Source: Pseudomonas sp. PICF141 (lineage in GTDB: Bacteria; Pseudomonadota; Gammaproteobacteria; Pseudomonadales; Pseudomonadaceae). Taken from it: DNA of 64,000 nucleotides. The translations under genes and the position numbers were made by a program. The stretch spans positions 1 through 64,000 of the forward strand of contig NZ_MUNM01000054.1 of the NCBI RefSeq assembly GCF_002286815.1, read 5' to 3'. Shown here in pieces: positions 1-10,400 of the stretch. The notes under the pieces are model-generated. The model did not search any database. It was not told the DNA's origin and saw only the letters and a program-made list of their open reading frames with translations. Position 1 is the first letter of the stretch. Each line of letters opens with the position of its first letter.

Positions 1-115
1 GCTACGTTGTTCATGGCAATGATCTCCGATGAGCCCCCGGTGAAAGCTTAGTGGGCGATCACAGGGGGGGGGAGGCGGGGGTAGCCATTTCATTAGGTTC
101 AGCGCAACCCGGTCT

Positions 116-1939
116 TCAAGGCTGCCAGAAGTTTTTCTCCCCGCTCAACTTCCTGTTCAGAAAACTCGCCGCGCTGATCAGCGCCAGGTGCGTCAGCGCT
201 TGTGGGGTGTTGCCCAGATGCCGGGCATGGCTGTCGAATTCTTCGGCATACAGCCCCAGCGGGTTGGCGTACTTCAGCAATTGCTCGAACTCCAGGTGGG
301 CCTTTTCCACCTGGCCGGCACGGGCCAGGCATTCGACGTACCAGAACGAGCACGCGGCGAAGGCCCCTTCGGTGCCGGGCAGGCCGTCGATCCGGCCATC
401 GTCGTTGCGGTAGCGGTAGACCATGCCGGCGCGCACCAGGGTTTTCTCGATGGCTTCGAGGGTCGCGATCCAGCGCGGATCCTTGGCACTGACAAAACGC
501 ACCAGCGGCATCAGCAGCATCGAGCCGTCGAGGCCGGTGCCGCCGATGTGCTGCACGAAATGCCCGCGTTCTTCATTCCAGAAGTTGCTCCAGATGTCGG
601 TGTAGATCGCTTGACGGGTCTGGTCCCAGCGGGCGAACGGGGCGGGCAGCGAGCGTTTAGAGGCCAGCCGGATGGCCCGGTCCACGGCCACCCAGCACAT
701 CAGTCGCGAGTGCAGGAAATGATACGGCTCGCCGCGCATTTCCCAGATGCCGACATCTTTTTGCTGCCAGGTTTCACAGACTTGATCGACCACTTCCACG
801 GTGTGTTTCCAGCCTTCATGGGAAATTGCTTCACCGTGCTTGTTGACCAGGTACACCGCGTCCAGCAGCTCGCCGAAGATGTCGAGCTGGATTTGATCGT
901 AGGCTTGATTACCGATACGCACCGGTGTCGCGCCGCAGTGACCGGCCAAGTGTGGCAGTTCAACTTCCGGCAGTTCCTGATGGCCATCGATGGCGTAGAG
1001 GATGTTGAGCTTCATGGTCTTGCCGTGACAATCCCTGACCCGACCGCGCAACCAGCGCGTATAGGCGTTGGCTTCCTCGACGAAGCCCAGGCGCATGAAG
1101 GCATAGACGGTGAACGAGGCGTCGCGGATCCAGGTGTAGCGGTAGTCCCAGTTGCGTTCGCAGCCGGGTGTTTCCGGCAGACCGAAGGTGGCGGCGGCGA
1201 GGATGGCGCCGTGTTTGCGCGAGGTCAGCAGCTTAAGGGTCAGGGCCGAGCGATTGACCATTTCTCGCCAGCGCCCGTGATAATTGGACTGGCCGATCCA
1301 GTCACGCCAGAATTTCAAGGTGCGTTCCAGGCACAGCGCGGCAGCCCCTTCCTTGAAGCGCGCATCGTCAACACCGCCGAGCAGGAACTCGGCGCTCTGG
1401 TCCTGTTCAAGGCTGAATTGGGCGACGGCCGCATGGCCCTCGACGCGCAAGGACTGATCCGAGCACAGCTGCACGGCTGGCTGGCCGGGAGCCTCGAAAT
1501 ACACACTCCGATCATGTGCGCGGGCCTTGGTCGGAGCCCGGGCATAATCATGCCGCACGGCGCAACGCATGCCGATGGTCGCTTGTCCGCTGACCACGCG
1601 CACCCGGCGCATCAGCATCGGCCAATCGTCTTCGCTGTCACCGATGGGCAGCAGGTCGGTGACTTCGACCACCGCGTGATCGCTGAGCCAGCGGGTTTGC
1701 AGGACGTTGGTGTCGGGCAAGTAGATTTGCTCACGGCGAGCGTCGGGCAGGTCCGGGGCGAGCTGGAAAATGCCGGCTTCGGGAGTGTCCAGCAGCGCGC
1801 AGAAAATCGATGGACTGTCGAATTCCGGCCAGCAGAAAAAGTCCACGCTGCCCTTGTCGTTGACCAGCGCGGCGCTGCGCATGTCGCCAATGATGCCGTG
1901 GGCGTCGATGGCGCTTTGTCGTTCGAACGGATCAACCAT
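116..1939 (-). CDS. Glycoside hydrolase family 15 (glucoamylase/trehalase-like) protein
   Basis: The 607-residue cytosolic-looking protein has no signal peptide. Its N-terminal beta-rich region (about residues 1-200, beginning with the IIGDMRSAALVNDKGS segment typical of this family) precedes an alpha/alpha-barrel catalytic region. That region carries the NWDYRYTWIRDASFT motif and, near the C terminus, YAEEFD followed by GNTPQALTHLAL, the usual GH15 landmarks. Bacterial relatives hydrolyse alpha-glucosidic substrates such as trehalose, maltodextrins or isomaltosides, but the substrate cannot be read from sequence. The ATG at 1939 is preceded by a weak GGAG. The gene points away from the pyoverdine genes and shares only a 165-bp intergenic region with them. 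The first 115 bases of the window hold only its downstream flank, with no supported gene. Confidence 0.88.
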   Translation of the reverse strand: MVDPFERQSAIDAHGIIGDMRSAALVNDKGSVDFFCWPEFDSPSIFCALLDTPEAGIFQLAPDLPDARREQIYLPDTNVLQTRWLSDHAVVEVTDLLPIGDSEDDWPMLMRRVRVVSGQATIGMRCAVRHDYARAPTKARAHDRSVYFEAPGQPAVQLCSDQSLRVEGHAAVAQFSLEQDQSAEFLLGGVDDARFKEGAAALCLERTLKFWRDWIGQSNYHGRWREMVNRSALTLKLLTSRKHGAILAAATFGLPETPGCERNWDYRYTWIRDASFTVYAFMRLGFVEEANAYTRWLRGRVRDCHGKTMKLNILYAIDGHQELPEVELPHLAGHCGATPVRIGNQAYDQIQLDIFGELLDAVYLVNKHGEAISHEGWKHTVEVVDQVCETWQQKDVGIWEMRGEPYHFLHSRLMCWVAVDRAIRLASKRSLPAPFARWDQTRQAIYTDIWSNFWNEERGHFVQHIGGTGLDGSMLLMPLVRFVSAKDPRWIATLEAIEKTLVRAGMVYRYRNDDGRIDGLPGTEGAFAACSFWYVECLARAGQVEKAHLEFEQLLKYANPLGLYAEEFDSHARHLGNTPQALTHLALISAASFLNRKLSGEKNFWQP

Positions 1940-2045
1940 TGCCGCCGTGCTCCGGGAATGAGGATCTAACTAGCTGACCGGTTTGAGCCCCAGAGAGTTC
2001 ATTTGCCGGCAAACTGCCCCGCAGGTAGCTTATCCATCCAACAGA

Positions 2046-2070
2046 CTAATTCTGATCACAACTCATCCGT
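2046..2070 (+). promoter_or_regulatory. PvdS-type iron-starvation (IS) box, variant
   Basis: CTAAT at 2046-2050, 17 bases, then CGT at 2068-2070. The consensus for PvdS promoters is TAAAT-N16/17-CGT, so this has one mismatch in the -35 element. It lies 34 bases before the thioesterase start, fitting a promoter for the thioesterase-dioxygenase pair. It is the weakest of the seven boxes in the window. Confidence 0.6.
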
Positions 2071-2104
2071 TCTCCTAAACAGATAACCAATCGAGGTAAG
2101 TGCG

Positions 2105-2845
2105 GTGACAAAGCTGACACTGCTGTGCCTGCCCTATTCGGGCGCCAGCGCCATGGTCTATAGCCGCTGGCGGCGCCAGTTGCCGCCGTGGCTGCACTTG
2201 CAGCCGGTGGAGTTGCCGGGGCGGGGCGTTCGTTATGACGAACCCTTGCAGACCGACATGCGCGCCCTGGCCCTGCAGTTGGCCAGGGAACACAAGCCAT
2301 CCCTGCATGGCCCCTATGCCTTGTTCGGTCACAGCCTGGGGGCGTTGCTGGCCTGCGAGATGGCCCACGCCTTTCGTGCCCTCGGCGCTGCGGAGCCGGT
2401 GGCGCTGTTTGCTTCGGGCACGGCCGCTCCGACGATGCGCAGTGACTATGACCGTGGCTTCGCCGAACCGCAGAGTGACGAACAGTTGATCGAGCAACTG
2501 CGCACCTTCCAGGGCACCAGCGAGGAAGTGTTGGCCAATCAGGAGTTGATGAGCCTGATGCTGCCGATCCTGCGCGCCGACTTCATGCTTTGCGGGCGCT
2601 TCCGACCGATGCAGCGTCCGCAGCTCAAGTGCCCCGTGCACGTGCTCGGCGGCAAGGAAGACAGGGCGACCACCGAGCAATTGATCGGCTGGAGCCAGGA
2701 AACCCTGGGCAGTTTCTCGGTGGACATGCTGACCGGCGGGCATTTCTTCATTCATGAGCATGAAGCCAAGGTGCTGCGGATTATCAAGAATCATCTGGAA
2801 GTCCATCACCGACGTCATGCGCAACTGGCCGCGCCGGTTTTTTAG
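2105..2845 (+). CDS. Type II thioesterase (PvdG-like)
   Basis: A 246-residue alpha/beta-hydrolase of the external thioesterase family that removes aberrant acyl groups from NRPS carrier domains. The N-terminal LPYSGASAMVYSRW, the nucleophile motif GHSLGALL (Ser77) and the C-terminal GGHFFIHEH (His213) are the family landmarks. It starts at a GTG, preceded by GAGG at 2093-2096. The 40-bp gap to the dioxygenase suggests a two-gene operon under the IS box at 2046. In PAO1 the corresponding pvdG lies beside pvdL and pvdS, so this may be that gene relocated or a second copy. The six-module assembly line downstream has no terminal TE domain, so this protein or the hydrolase at 29021 could help in product release. 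That role is inference. Confidence 0.9.
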   Translation: MTKLTLLCLPYSGASAMVYSRWRRQLPPWLHLQPVELPGRGVRYDEPLQTDMRALALQLAREHKPSLHGPYALFGHSLGALLACEMAHAFRALGAAEPVALFASGTAAPTMRSDYDRGFAEPQSDEQLIEQLRTFQGTSEEVLANQELMSLMLPILRADFMLCGRFRPMQRPQLKCPVHVLGGKEDRATTEQLIGWSQETLGSFSVDMLTGGHFFIHEHEAKVLRIIKNHLEVHHRRHAQLAAPVF

Positions 2846-2885
2846 CGCGCGGTTCGCTTTATCGAGTGTTAACAGGAGGCCCGTC

Positions 2886-3869
2886 ATGGGTGTTGCCGTG
2901 GGTTTTGCCGTTCGGCCGTTGCTGCCGGCGCGGGGTCGCTTGCCGCTGTTGGTGGAAGCGACCGAGCCGAATACCAGCCTGTTGGCGGTGTTCGATGAAT
3001 TGAATGAATTGGTGGATGAGCATTTGCTGCGTGACGGCGGCATTCTGTTTCGCGGATTCCAGCTGGACGGCGCCGAGCAATTCCGCCAATTCGCCGCCGG
3101 CTTCGGCCATCCGCTGCTCAATTACGAGTTCGGTTCGACGCCGCGCACCAATGTCACCCAAGGGGTCTACACCTCTACCGAATACCCGGCGCATCAGAGC
3201 ATTCCGTTGCACAACGAGCAGGCCTATTCCCGGGACTGGCCGATGAAAATCTGGTTCTACAGCATGATCGCCGCCACCTCGGGCGGTGAAACGCCGATTG
3301 CCGACAGCCGGGAAGTCTATCGGCGCATGCCTGTCGCAATCCGCGAGCGCTTCATCAGCAAGGGCCTGATGTACGTACGCAATTTCGGCAACGGGCTGGA
3401 CGTGGCCTGGGAGCAAGTGTTCAACACCGAAGACCGCGAAGTGGCCGAGGCCTACTGCAAGGCCCACGGCATCATTTGCGAGTGGAAGGACGACGGAGAA
3501 TTGCGCACTCGCCAGACGTGCCAGGCGGTGGCGTGTCATCCGGTGACCGGCGACCGGGTCTGGTTCAATCAGGCGCACCTGTTCCACATATCCAATCTTC
3601 AACCAGAGGTGCGCGAAACCCTGCTGGACATCGTCGATGAAGAAGACCTGCCGCGTAACGTCTACTACGGCGACGGCTCGCCCATCGAGGATGAAGTGCT
3701 TAATGAAATTCGTGCGGTGCTCGATGACTGCGCCATCAGCTTTCCCTGGCAGGAGGGCGATGTGCTGATGCTCGACAACATGCTCTCGGCCCACGCCCGC
3801 GCGCCGTTCGAAGGCAAGCGCAAGGTGATTGTCGCGATGGCCGAAGGGCATTCCCAGGACGCGCGCTGA
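2886..3869 (+). CDS. SyrP-like Fe(II)/2-oxoglutarate dioxygenase (Asp beta-hydroxylase)
   Basis: A 327-residue TauD/TfdA-superfamily protein. The facial triad is visible as HNE (His109, Glu111) and a distal His303 in SAHARAPFEGKRKV, where the Arg would bind 2-oxoglutarate. SyrP of syringomycin synthesis hydroxylates aspartate at C-beta while it is bound to an NRPS carrier protein. Here the second side-chain module carries an Asp code, so the enzyme very likely makes beta-hydroxyaspartate, an iron ligand of many pyoverdines. An in-frame reading extends upstream, but the ATG at 2886 has an excellent AGGAGG at 2874-2879. Its position between the thioesterase and the NRPS genes, with a terminator straight after, makes it the last gene of a short operon. 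Confidence 0.88.
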   Translation: MGVAVGFAVRPLLPARGRLPLLVEATEPNTSLLAVFDELNELVDEHLLRDGGILFRGFQLDGAEQFRQFAAGFGHPLLNYEFGSTPRTNVTQGVYTSTEYPAHQSIPLHNEQAYSRDWPMKIWFYSMIAATSGGETPIADSREVYRRMPVAIRERFISKGLMYVRNFGNGLDVAWEQVFNTEDREVAEAYCKAHGIICEWKDDGELRTRQTCQAVACHPVTGDRVWFNQAHLFHISNLQPEVRETLLDIVDEEDLPRNVYYGDGSPIEDEVLNEIRAVLDDCAISFPWQEGDVLMLDNMLSAHARAPFEGKRKVIVAMAEGHSQDAR

Positions 3870-3894
3870 TCTGAACCGTCCCTGATGCATTTGT

Positions 3895-3930
3895 CGCCGA
3901 AGCCGGTCTTGCACCGGCTTCGGCGTTTTT
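3895..3930 (+). terminator. Rho-independent terminator
   Basis: A perfect 13-bp stem (3895-3907 with 3913-3925) around a 5-base loop, followed by five T residues. It closes the thioesterase-dioxygenase operon just before the promoter of the NRPS genes. Confidence 0.9.
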
Positions 3931-3965
3931 GTGTTCTCTCAAGAGAGCCCGGGTATCTGTACCGC

Positions 3966-3989
3966 TAAATCATCGCGCTAGCCATTCGT
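3966..3989 (+). promoter_or_regulatory. PvdS-type IS box for the NRPS operon
   Basis: TAAAT at 3966-3970, exactly 16 bases, CGT at 3987-3989: a perfect match to the PvdS consensus, 57 bases before the first NRPS start and after a terminator. It should drive all three synthetase genes. Confidence 0.9.
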
Positions 3990-4046
3990 TCTTGTTGATA
4001 CGACCGGGCCTCCTGGTCACGCCGCCGATCAGCAAGGACCCCATGC

Positions 4047-7000
4047 ATGAATGCCGCAGACGCACAGAAACTCGCCCGCCGTTTTATCGAACTGCCACAG
4101 GACAAGCGCCGCTTGTTTCTGGCCGGCATGGCCCGCGAAGGCATCGATTTTGCGCAGCTTTCCATGACCTCCTGTGTCGGGGTCGATGAGCGTGACGGCC
4201 TGTCCTATGCCCAGCAGCGGATGTGGTTTCTCTGGCAGCTGGACCCGCAGAGCGCGGCCTACAACCTGCCGATGGCGGTGCGCCTGAGCGGTGCGCTGCA
4301 AATCGATGCGCTGGAGCGCGCGTTCAGTGTGTTGGTGGCGCGCCATGAGTGCTTGCGCACCACCTTCGGCCAGAAGGGCGAGCGTGCATTCCAGCGGGTG
4401 GCCGAACCCCGTGACCTGACGCTGGCGATCAATGACCTGTGTGCCTTGCCTGAAGAGCGGCGCTGGCCGCAGGCGCAACAGCACATGATGGCTGAAGCCA
4501 CTCAGGCCTTCGACTTGCAACAGGGGCCGCTGCTGAGCCTTCGCCTGTTGCGTCTGGCCGAGCAGGAACATGTGTTGCTGCTGACGCTGCACCACATCAT
4601 TGCCGATGGCTGGTCGATGAACATTCTGATCGACGAGTTCATGCGCACCTACGATGGGCTGGTCGCGGGGCGGCAACCGGCCTTGCCGGAACTGACCGTG
4701 CACTACCGCGACTATGCGCTGTGGCAGCGCAGTTGGCTGGAAGCGGGGGAGCGCGAGCGCCAGCTCGATTATTGGTGCACGCAGTTGGGGGAAGAGCACC
4801 CGATCCTCGAATTGCCCACCGACCGTGCCTATCCGGCCCACTCCAGCCACCAGGGCGCGCGCCTGGAAAAAGTCATCGACGGTGCTCTGCGCCAGAACCT
4901 GAAAACCCTCGCCCAGCGCCAGGGCGTGACGCTGTTCGTGGTGCTGCTGGCGGCTTTCAAAACCTTGCTGCATCGCTACAGCGGCCAGACCGACATCCGT
5001 GTCGGCGGCTTGATCGCCAACCGCACCCGCAGTGAAACCGAAGGCCTGATCGGCTTCTTCGTCAATACCCAGATCCTGCGCAGCGAGGTCACCCCGCAGA
5101 CCCGTTTCAGCGACCTGTTGCAAAGCCTGCGTCAAGCAGCGCTGGGCGCCCAGGCTCATCAGGAGTTGCCATTCGACGCCTTGATCGAAGCCCTGCAACC
5201 GGCCCGCAGCCAAAGCCACAATCCGTTGTTTCAGGTGATGTTCAATCACCAGCCACTGGTGACCGATCTGCAGGACGTGCGCCTCGATTGCGGTTTGCAG
5301 GTCGGCTATCTGAGCGAGCAGCAACTGGCCGGCAGCGGGCGTCAACATGCGGCCACCAGCGACCTGATGCTCGACACCCGAGAGGAGGGCGAGCAACTGT
5401 TCGCCGCGTTCACTTACGCCACCGACCTCTTCGATGCACAAACCATCGCCGCATTGGCCGAGCATTGGCACAACGTGCTGGTGTCGGTCTGCCGTGATCC
5501 GCAACAACCCCTGGGCGAGGTGGCGATGCTCGGCACGGATGAGCGCGAGCGCTTGATTCAAGCCGTCGCCACTCCGGCGCTGCTGCCCGGCATGCCGCAA
5601 CTGTTCGAGGCCCAGGCGGCGCGCATTCCCGAGGCCAGCGCCGTGATCCTCGTTGGCGATCAGTCGCCCTCGCTCAGCTATGCCCAATTGAATGTTCGCA
5701 GCAATCGTCTGGCCCATCAGTTACGCGCCAAGGGTGTCGGTCCCGATGTGCTGGTCGGTGTGGCGTTGGGGCGTTCGCTGGAACTGGCGGTGGCGTTGCT
5801 GGCCGTGCTCAAGGCTGGCGGCGCCTATGTGCCGCTGGACCCGCACACCCCGGCCGAACGCCTGCGCCATGTGCTGGATGACAGTGGACTGAAACTGTTG
5901 CTCACCGAGAGCCCGCTGCTGAGCAGCCTGCCGGCGCTCGAGGGCATCGATTGCCTGTGCCTGGATCAACTGCCGGACGGTGACGCTGCGAGTGAAAACA
6001 ACTTGCAAGTGACGGTAGATCCGCAGAACCTCGCGTACGTGATCTACACATCCGGCTCCACCGGCCGGCCGAAGGGCGTGGCCGTCAGCCACGGCGCGCT
6101 GAGTGAATTCATCGCCCGGGCGATCGACTACAGCGATTTGCGCGAAGGCGATCGCGTCCTGCAATTCGCCACCAGCAGTTTTGACGGTTTCGTCGAGCAA
6201 TTCTTCCCGCCGCTGTGCCATGGCGCCTGTGTGGTCCTGCGCGATGCGGGCCTGTGGGACAGTGCGACCCTGCATCAGGTGATCGTCGAACAGGGCATTA
6301 CCCTGGCGGATTTGCCGGCCGCTTACTGGTATTCGGTGGTGCAGGATTACGCGGCCAACCCGCCTGCCCATTTCGGCGTCTTGCGCCAGATTCACGTGGG
6401 TGGCGAGGCGATGGCGGTGGACGGGCTGCGCCTGTGGCAACGCGCCGGGTTGGGTCATGTGCGTTTGCTCAACACTTATGGCCCGACCGAAGCGACGGTG
6501 GTTTCGACTCTCCACGATTGCAGCGCATTGACCGCCGAGGCGGTGTCGTGGCGTGGCATTCCGATAGGTCACGGCCTGGCGCAACGCCGGCTGTACCTGC
6601 TCGACGACGATTTGAACCTGCTGCCGCAAGGCGCGGTGGGCGAGTTGTACATCGGCGGGCCGGGTCTGGCCCGTGGTTATCACCGACAACCAACGCTCAG
6701 CGCCCAACGGTTTATCGCCGATCCGTTCGCGGTCGGCGAGCGCCTGTACCGCACCGGCGACCGTGCCCGGCTGCGCGACGACGGCGCGGTGGAGTACATC
6801 GGCCGCGTCGATCACCAAGTGAAAATTCGCGGCTTCCGCATCGAGCTGGGAGAAATCGAATCACGGTTGCAGCAATGTCCGGGGATTCGTGAGGCGGTGG
6901 TGCTGGCCTTGCCCTTGACCGGTGGCGCGCAACTGGTGGCGTATCTGGTCGTCGATCAGAGCGTGCTCGGCAGCGCGGCGGAGCAAGTGATTCTGCGTCA

Positions 7001-7454
7001 CCAAATCAGAGCCTCACTGCAGAAAAACCTGCCGGACTACATGGTGCCCGGCCACTGGCTGCTGTTGCCGCGCCTGCCCCTGACCCCCAGCGGAAAACTC
7101 GACCGCAAGGCCCTGCCGATTCCCGATCCAAGTCAATTGCAGAGCAGCTATCGCGCCCCGCAAACCGCCACCGAACAGGCGTTGGCGCAGATCTGGATCG
7201 AGGTGTTGCAAGTGCCACGGGTCGGTGTCGATGACCATTTCTTCGAGTTGGGCGGGCATTCGTTGCTGGCCGCTCAAGTGATCGCGCGGATCAAAAGCCA
7301 GTTGGGCGTGGTGCTGCCGTTGCGCAGCCTGTTCGAGACACCGCTGCTGGGCGATCTGGCCCTGGAACTGGCCACGCTGGCCGGCGGTGCCAGCGATAAC
7401 GACTGGTCCGACATGGATCAGTTCATGAATTCTTTGGAGGGAGTTGAAGTATGA
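4047..7454 (+). CDS. Pyoverdine NRPS 1: C-A(Lys)-T
   Basis: A single-module synthetase of 1135 residues. The C domain (about 45-480) has HHxxxDG at 182-188 in the LCL-type context. The A domain has YTSGSTG at 667 and ends at NGKLDRK. The carrier domain has GGHS with the phosphopantetheine Ser1072. Reading the ten specificity positions against GrsA by eye gives D-G-E-D-H-G-T-V-V-K, a lysine code. No epimerase follows, and the carrier has GGHS rather than the GGDS seen before E domains, so L-Lys is expected. As the first side-chain module it should accept the acyl-Glu-Tyr-Dab chromophore precursor from PvdL, encoded elsewhere. The ATG at 4047 has AAGGA at 4034. Its stop overlaps the next start (ATGA), implying translational coupling. 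Confidence 0.92.
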   Translation: MNAADAQKLARRFIELPQDKRRLFLAGMAREGIDFAQLSMTSCVGVDERDGLSYAQQRMWFLWQLDPQSAAYNLPMAVRLSGALQIDALERAFSVLVARHECLRTTFGQKGERAFQRVAEPRDLTLAINDLCALPEERRWPQAQQHMMAEATQAFDLQQGPLLSLRLLRLAEQEHVLLLTLHHIIADGWSMNILIDEFMRTYDGLVAGRQPALPELTVHYRDYALWQRSWLEAGERERQLDYWCTQLGEEHPILELPTDRAYPAHSSHQGARLEKVIDGALRQNLKTLAQRQGVTLFVVLLAAFKTLLHRYSGQTDIRVGGLIANRTRSETEGLIGFFVNTQILRSEVTPQTRFSDLLQSLRQAALGAQAHQELPFDALIEALQPARSQSHNPLFQVMFNHQPLVTDLQDVRLDCGLQVGYLSEQQLAGSGRQHAATSDLMLDTREEGEQLFAAFTYATDLFDAQTIAALAEHWHNVLVSVCRDPQQPLGEVAMLGTDERERLIQAVATPALLPGMPQLFEAQAARIPEASAVILVGDQSPSLSYAQLNVRSNRLAHQLRAKGVGPDVLVGVALGRSLELAVALLAVLKAGGAYVPLDPHTPAERLRHVLDDSGLKLLLTESPLLSSLPALEGIDCLCLDQLPDGDAASENNLQVTVDPQNLAYVIYTSGSTGRPKGVAVSHGALSEFIARAIDYSDLREGDRVLQFATSSFDGFVEQFFPPLCHGACVVLRDAGLWDSATLHQVIVEQGITLADLPAAYWYSVVQDYAANPPAHFGVLRQIHVGGEAMAVDGLRLWQRAGLGHVRLLNTYGPTEATVVSTLHDCSALTAEAVSWRGIPIGHGLAQRRLYLLDDDLNLLPQGAVGELYIGGPGLARGYHRQPTLSAQRFIADPFAVGERLYRTGDRARLRDDGAVEYIGRVDHQVKIRGFRIELGEIESRLQQCPGIREAVVLALPLTGGAQLVAYLVVDQSVLGSAAEQVILRHQIRASLQKNLPDYMVPGHWLLLPRLPLTPSGKLDRKALPIPDPSQLQSSYRAPQTATEQALAQIWIEVLQVPRVGVDDHFFELGGHSLLAAQVIARIKSQLGVVLPLRSLFETPLLGDLALELATLAGGASDNDWSDMDQFMNSLEGVEV

Positions 7455-10400
7455 GCGGCAATAGGGCGGAGCGTATCGCTAAAAGATTCGTCGGTTTGCC
7501 GCTGGAGCAACGTCGACTGTTTCTCGCCAGACTGCGCGAGGAGGGCAAGGACTTCAGCCTGCTGCCGCTGCCGGTCAGTCGTCATGACTGCGCGGTGATC
7601 CCGCTCTCGTTTGCCCAGCAGCGCTTGCTGTTTCTCTGGCAGCTCGACCCGCAGAGCGCCGCGTACAACATGGCCGCCGGCCTGCGCTTGCACGGGCAGC
7701 TGAACGAGGCCGCGCTGTTGCGTTCCTTCGATCATCTGGTGGCGCGCCATGAAGTACTGCGCACGGTGTTCCAGACCGACAACGACCCGCCGAGCCAGAT
7801 CATCCTCGACCAACAAAGCGTGCCACTGCAGCGCGTCGATCTGTCGACCGTCGCCGTGCAAGAACGTGAAGCCGAGCTGGCGCGGCAGGTTCAGGAGGCG
7901 GCCGCGCAACCGTTCGATTTGCTCCACGGGCCATTGCTGCGGGCCAGCCTGTTCCGTCTGGCGGACGATGAACATGTGCTGATCGTAAGCATGCACCACA
8001 TCGTCTCCGATGGCTGGTCGATGGACGTCATGGTCAAGGAATTCGTGCAGTGCTATCAGGCCTTCAGCCTGGAGCGCGCACCGCAGTTGCCGGCGTTGCC
8101 GCTGCAGTACGCCGACTACGCGATCTGGCAGCGCCGCTGGCTGGAGGCCGGCGAGGGCGAGCGGCAACTCGATTACTGGCGTCAGCAGTTGGGCGAAGAG
8201 CATCCGCTATTGGACGTGGCGGCGGATTTCCCCCGGCCGCTGACCCAGAGTTTCGAAGGCCAGACCCTGAGCTTTGATTTCGGTGCGGACCTGTCCCGGC
8301 AGTTGAATGGTTTTGCCCGGACTCAAGGCATCAGCTTGTTCATGCTGGTGCTGGCCGGGTTTTCGCTGTTCCTGTCACGTCTTGGCGGCGAGCGCGATAT
8401 CCGCGTCGGCGTGCCCAACGCCAACCGTGGGCGCTCCGAGGTCGAAGGGCTGATCGGTTTCTTCGTCAACACTCAAGTGTTGCGTTGCCAGGTCGATGAG
8501 CGCGGCAGTTTCGTCGATTTGCTGGCCCGGGTCCGGGAGGCATCGTTTGGTGCCCAGGCCCATCAAGAGCTGCCGTTCGAGCAACTGGTGGATGAACTGG
8601 TGCCCGAGCGAACCCTGGGGCATAACCCGTTGTTCCAGGCCAAGTTCAACCAGAACGTCGGCATGCAGACCCAGCGTGCGATGAACCTGCCGGGCCTGAG
8701 CGTCACCGAGTATCCGCTGGACAAAGCAGGCACGCACTTCGATCTGGCGCTGGACATCACCGATGACGGCACGCTGATCCACGGGCAGATGACCTACGCC
8801 AGCGACCTGTACCGCCACTCGACCATCGAGGGGTTCATTCCGACGCTGCTCGGGCTGTTCCGCGCATTGCTCAGCGCCCCGCAGGCGCCGCTGCACAGTC
8901 TTGCAACCACATCTGTGCAACCGGTGCTGGCGCCACGGCAGCCGGCGGAGTCGGTGTTGCAGCAATGGGATCGTCAGGTGGTCGCGCAGCCTGAAGCGCT
9001 GGCCGCTCGCTGTCTTGAACGGACGTTGAGTTTCCAGACGCTGGATCAGGACGCCAATCGCCTGGCCCACTACCTGCGTGCGCAAGGTGTGCAAAACGGG
9101 CAACCCGTGGCGGTGCTGATGGAGCGCTCCCTGGAATGGCTGACCTGTGTGTTAGGGGTGATCAAGGCCGGGGCGGTGTACATGCCGCTGGACGTCAAGG
9201 CGCCGGCCGCGCGATTGCAGCAGATGCTCGCAGGTTCGCAGGCGAAAGTCCTTTTGTGTGCCGCAGGCGACGCGCGGGAAAGCAGTCTGGCGGTCGCCGG
9301 TTGCCAGGGGCTGGCCTTCGCCCCCGAACGCTGGCAGGACCAGCCGGCGACGAAGCCTTCGCTGTCGGTGTCGGCGGATGCCGCGGCCTATGTGATTCAC
9401 ACCTCCGGTTCCACCGGCCAACCCAAAGGCGTGTTGGTGAGCCACGGCGCCCTGGCCAGTTACGTGCGCGGTGCGCTGGAACGTCTGGCGCTGGAGCCGG
9501 CAGCGAGCATGGCGCTGGTGTCGACCATTGCCGCGGACCTGGGATTTACCGTGCTGTTCGGCGCCCTGTGTTCCGGGCGTTTGTTGCATGTATTGCCGGA
9601 GGAATTGGGCTTCGACCCGGACCGGTTTGCCGATTACATGGCTGAGCACCAAGTGGGCGCGTTGAAGATCGTGCCGGGGCATTTAGCGGCGTTGATGCAA
9701 GCGTCCCGGGCCGCCGACGTGTTGCCGCAACACGCACTGATCGTGGGTGGCGAAGCCTGCTCGCCGGCATTGCTCGAACAGGTGCGGCGCCTCAAGCCGG
9801 GCTGCCGGTTCATCAACCATTATGGCCCGAGTGAAACCACGGTGGGCGTGCTGACCCATGAGCTCAAGGATCTCGACTCGGGTGCCCGCAGCGTGCCGGT
9901 CGGCCGGCCGTTGTCGGGTGCGCATGTCTACGTGCTGGACGACGTGCTCAACGCGGTCGCCGATCAGGTGGCGGGCGAGCTGTACATCGGTGGCGACAGC
10001 GTGGCGCTGGGTTACCTCGGGCAGCCGGGCTTGACCGCCGAACGCTTCTTGCCAGACCCGTTTGGCGCCATCGGCGCACGGGTGTACCGCAGCGGTGATC
10101 GCGTGCGCCGCAACCGTCAGGGCGCGCTGGAGTTCATCGGTCGCGCCGATGACCAGGTCAAGGTGCGCGGCTATCGGGTGGAGCCGGCGGAAGTCGCCCG
10201 GGTAGTGCTGGGCTTGAACGGCGTAAGCGAGGCCGCAGTGTTGGCCTTGCCGCTGGACGGCGATGAAGCGCGCCTGCAACTGGTGGCGTACTGCGTGGCC
10301 GCGCCTGACCTGGCGCTGAATGTCGACGCCTTGCGCCAGCAGTTACAGGCCTGCCTGCCGGAGTACATGGTGCCGGCGCAGATCGTGGTGCTGGAGCGCC

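Noticed and set aside
188..1969. Long + strand reading frame opposite the GH15 gene
   Set aside because: It is the antisense shadow of a convincing GH15 protein, with no recognisable domains and His/Gly/Gln-rich composition typical of reverse-strand frames in high-GC genes.
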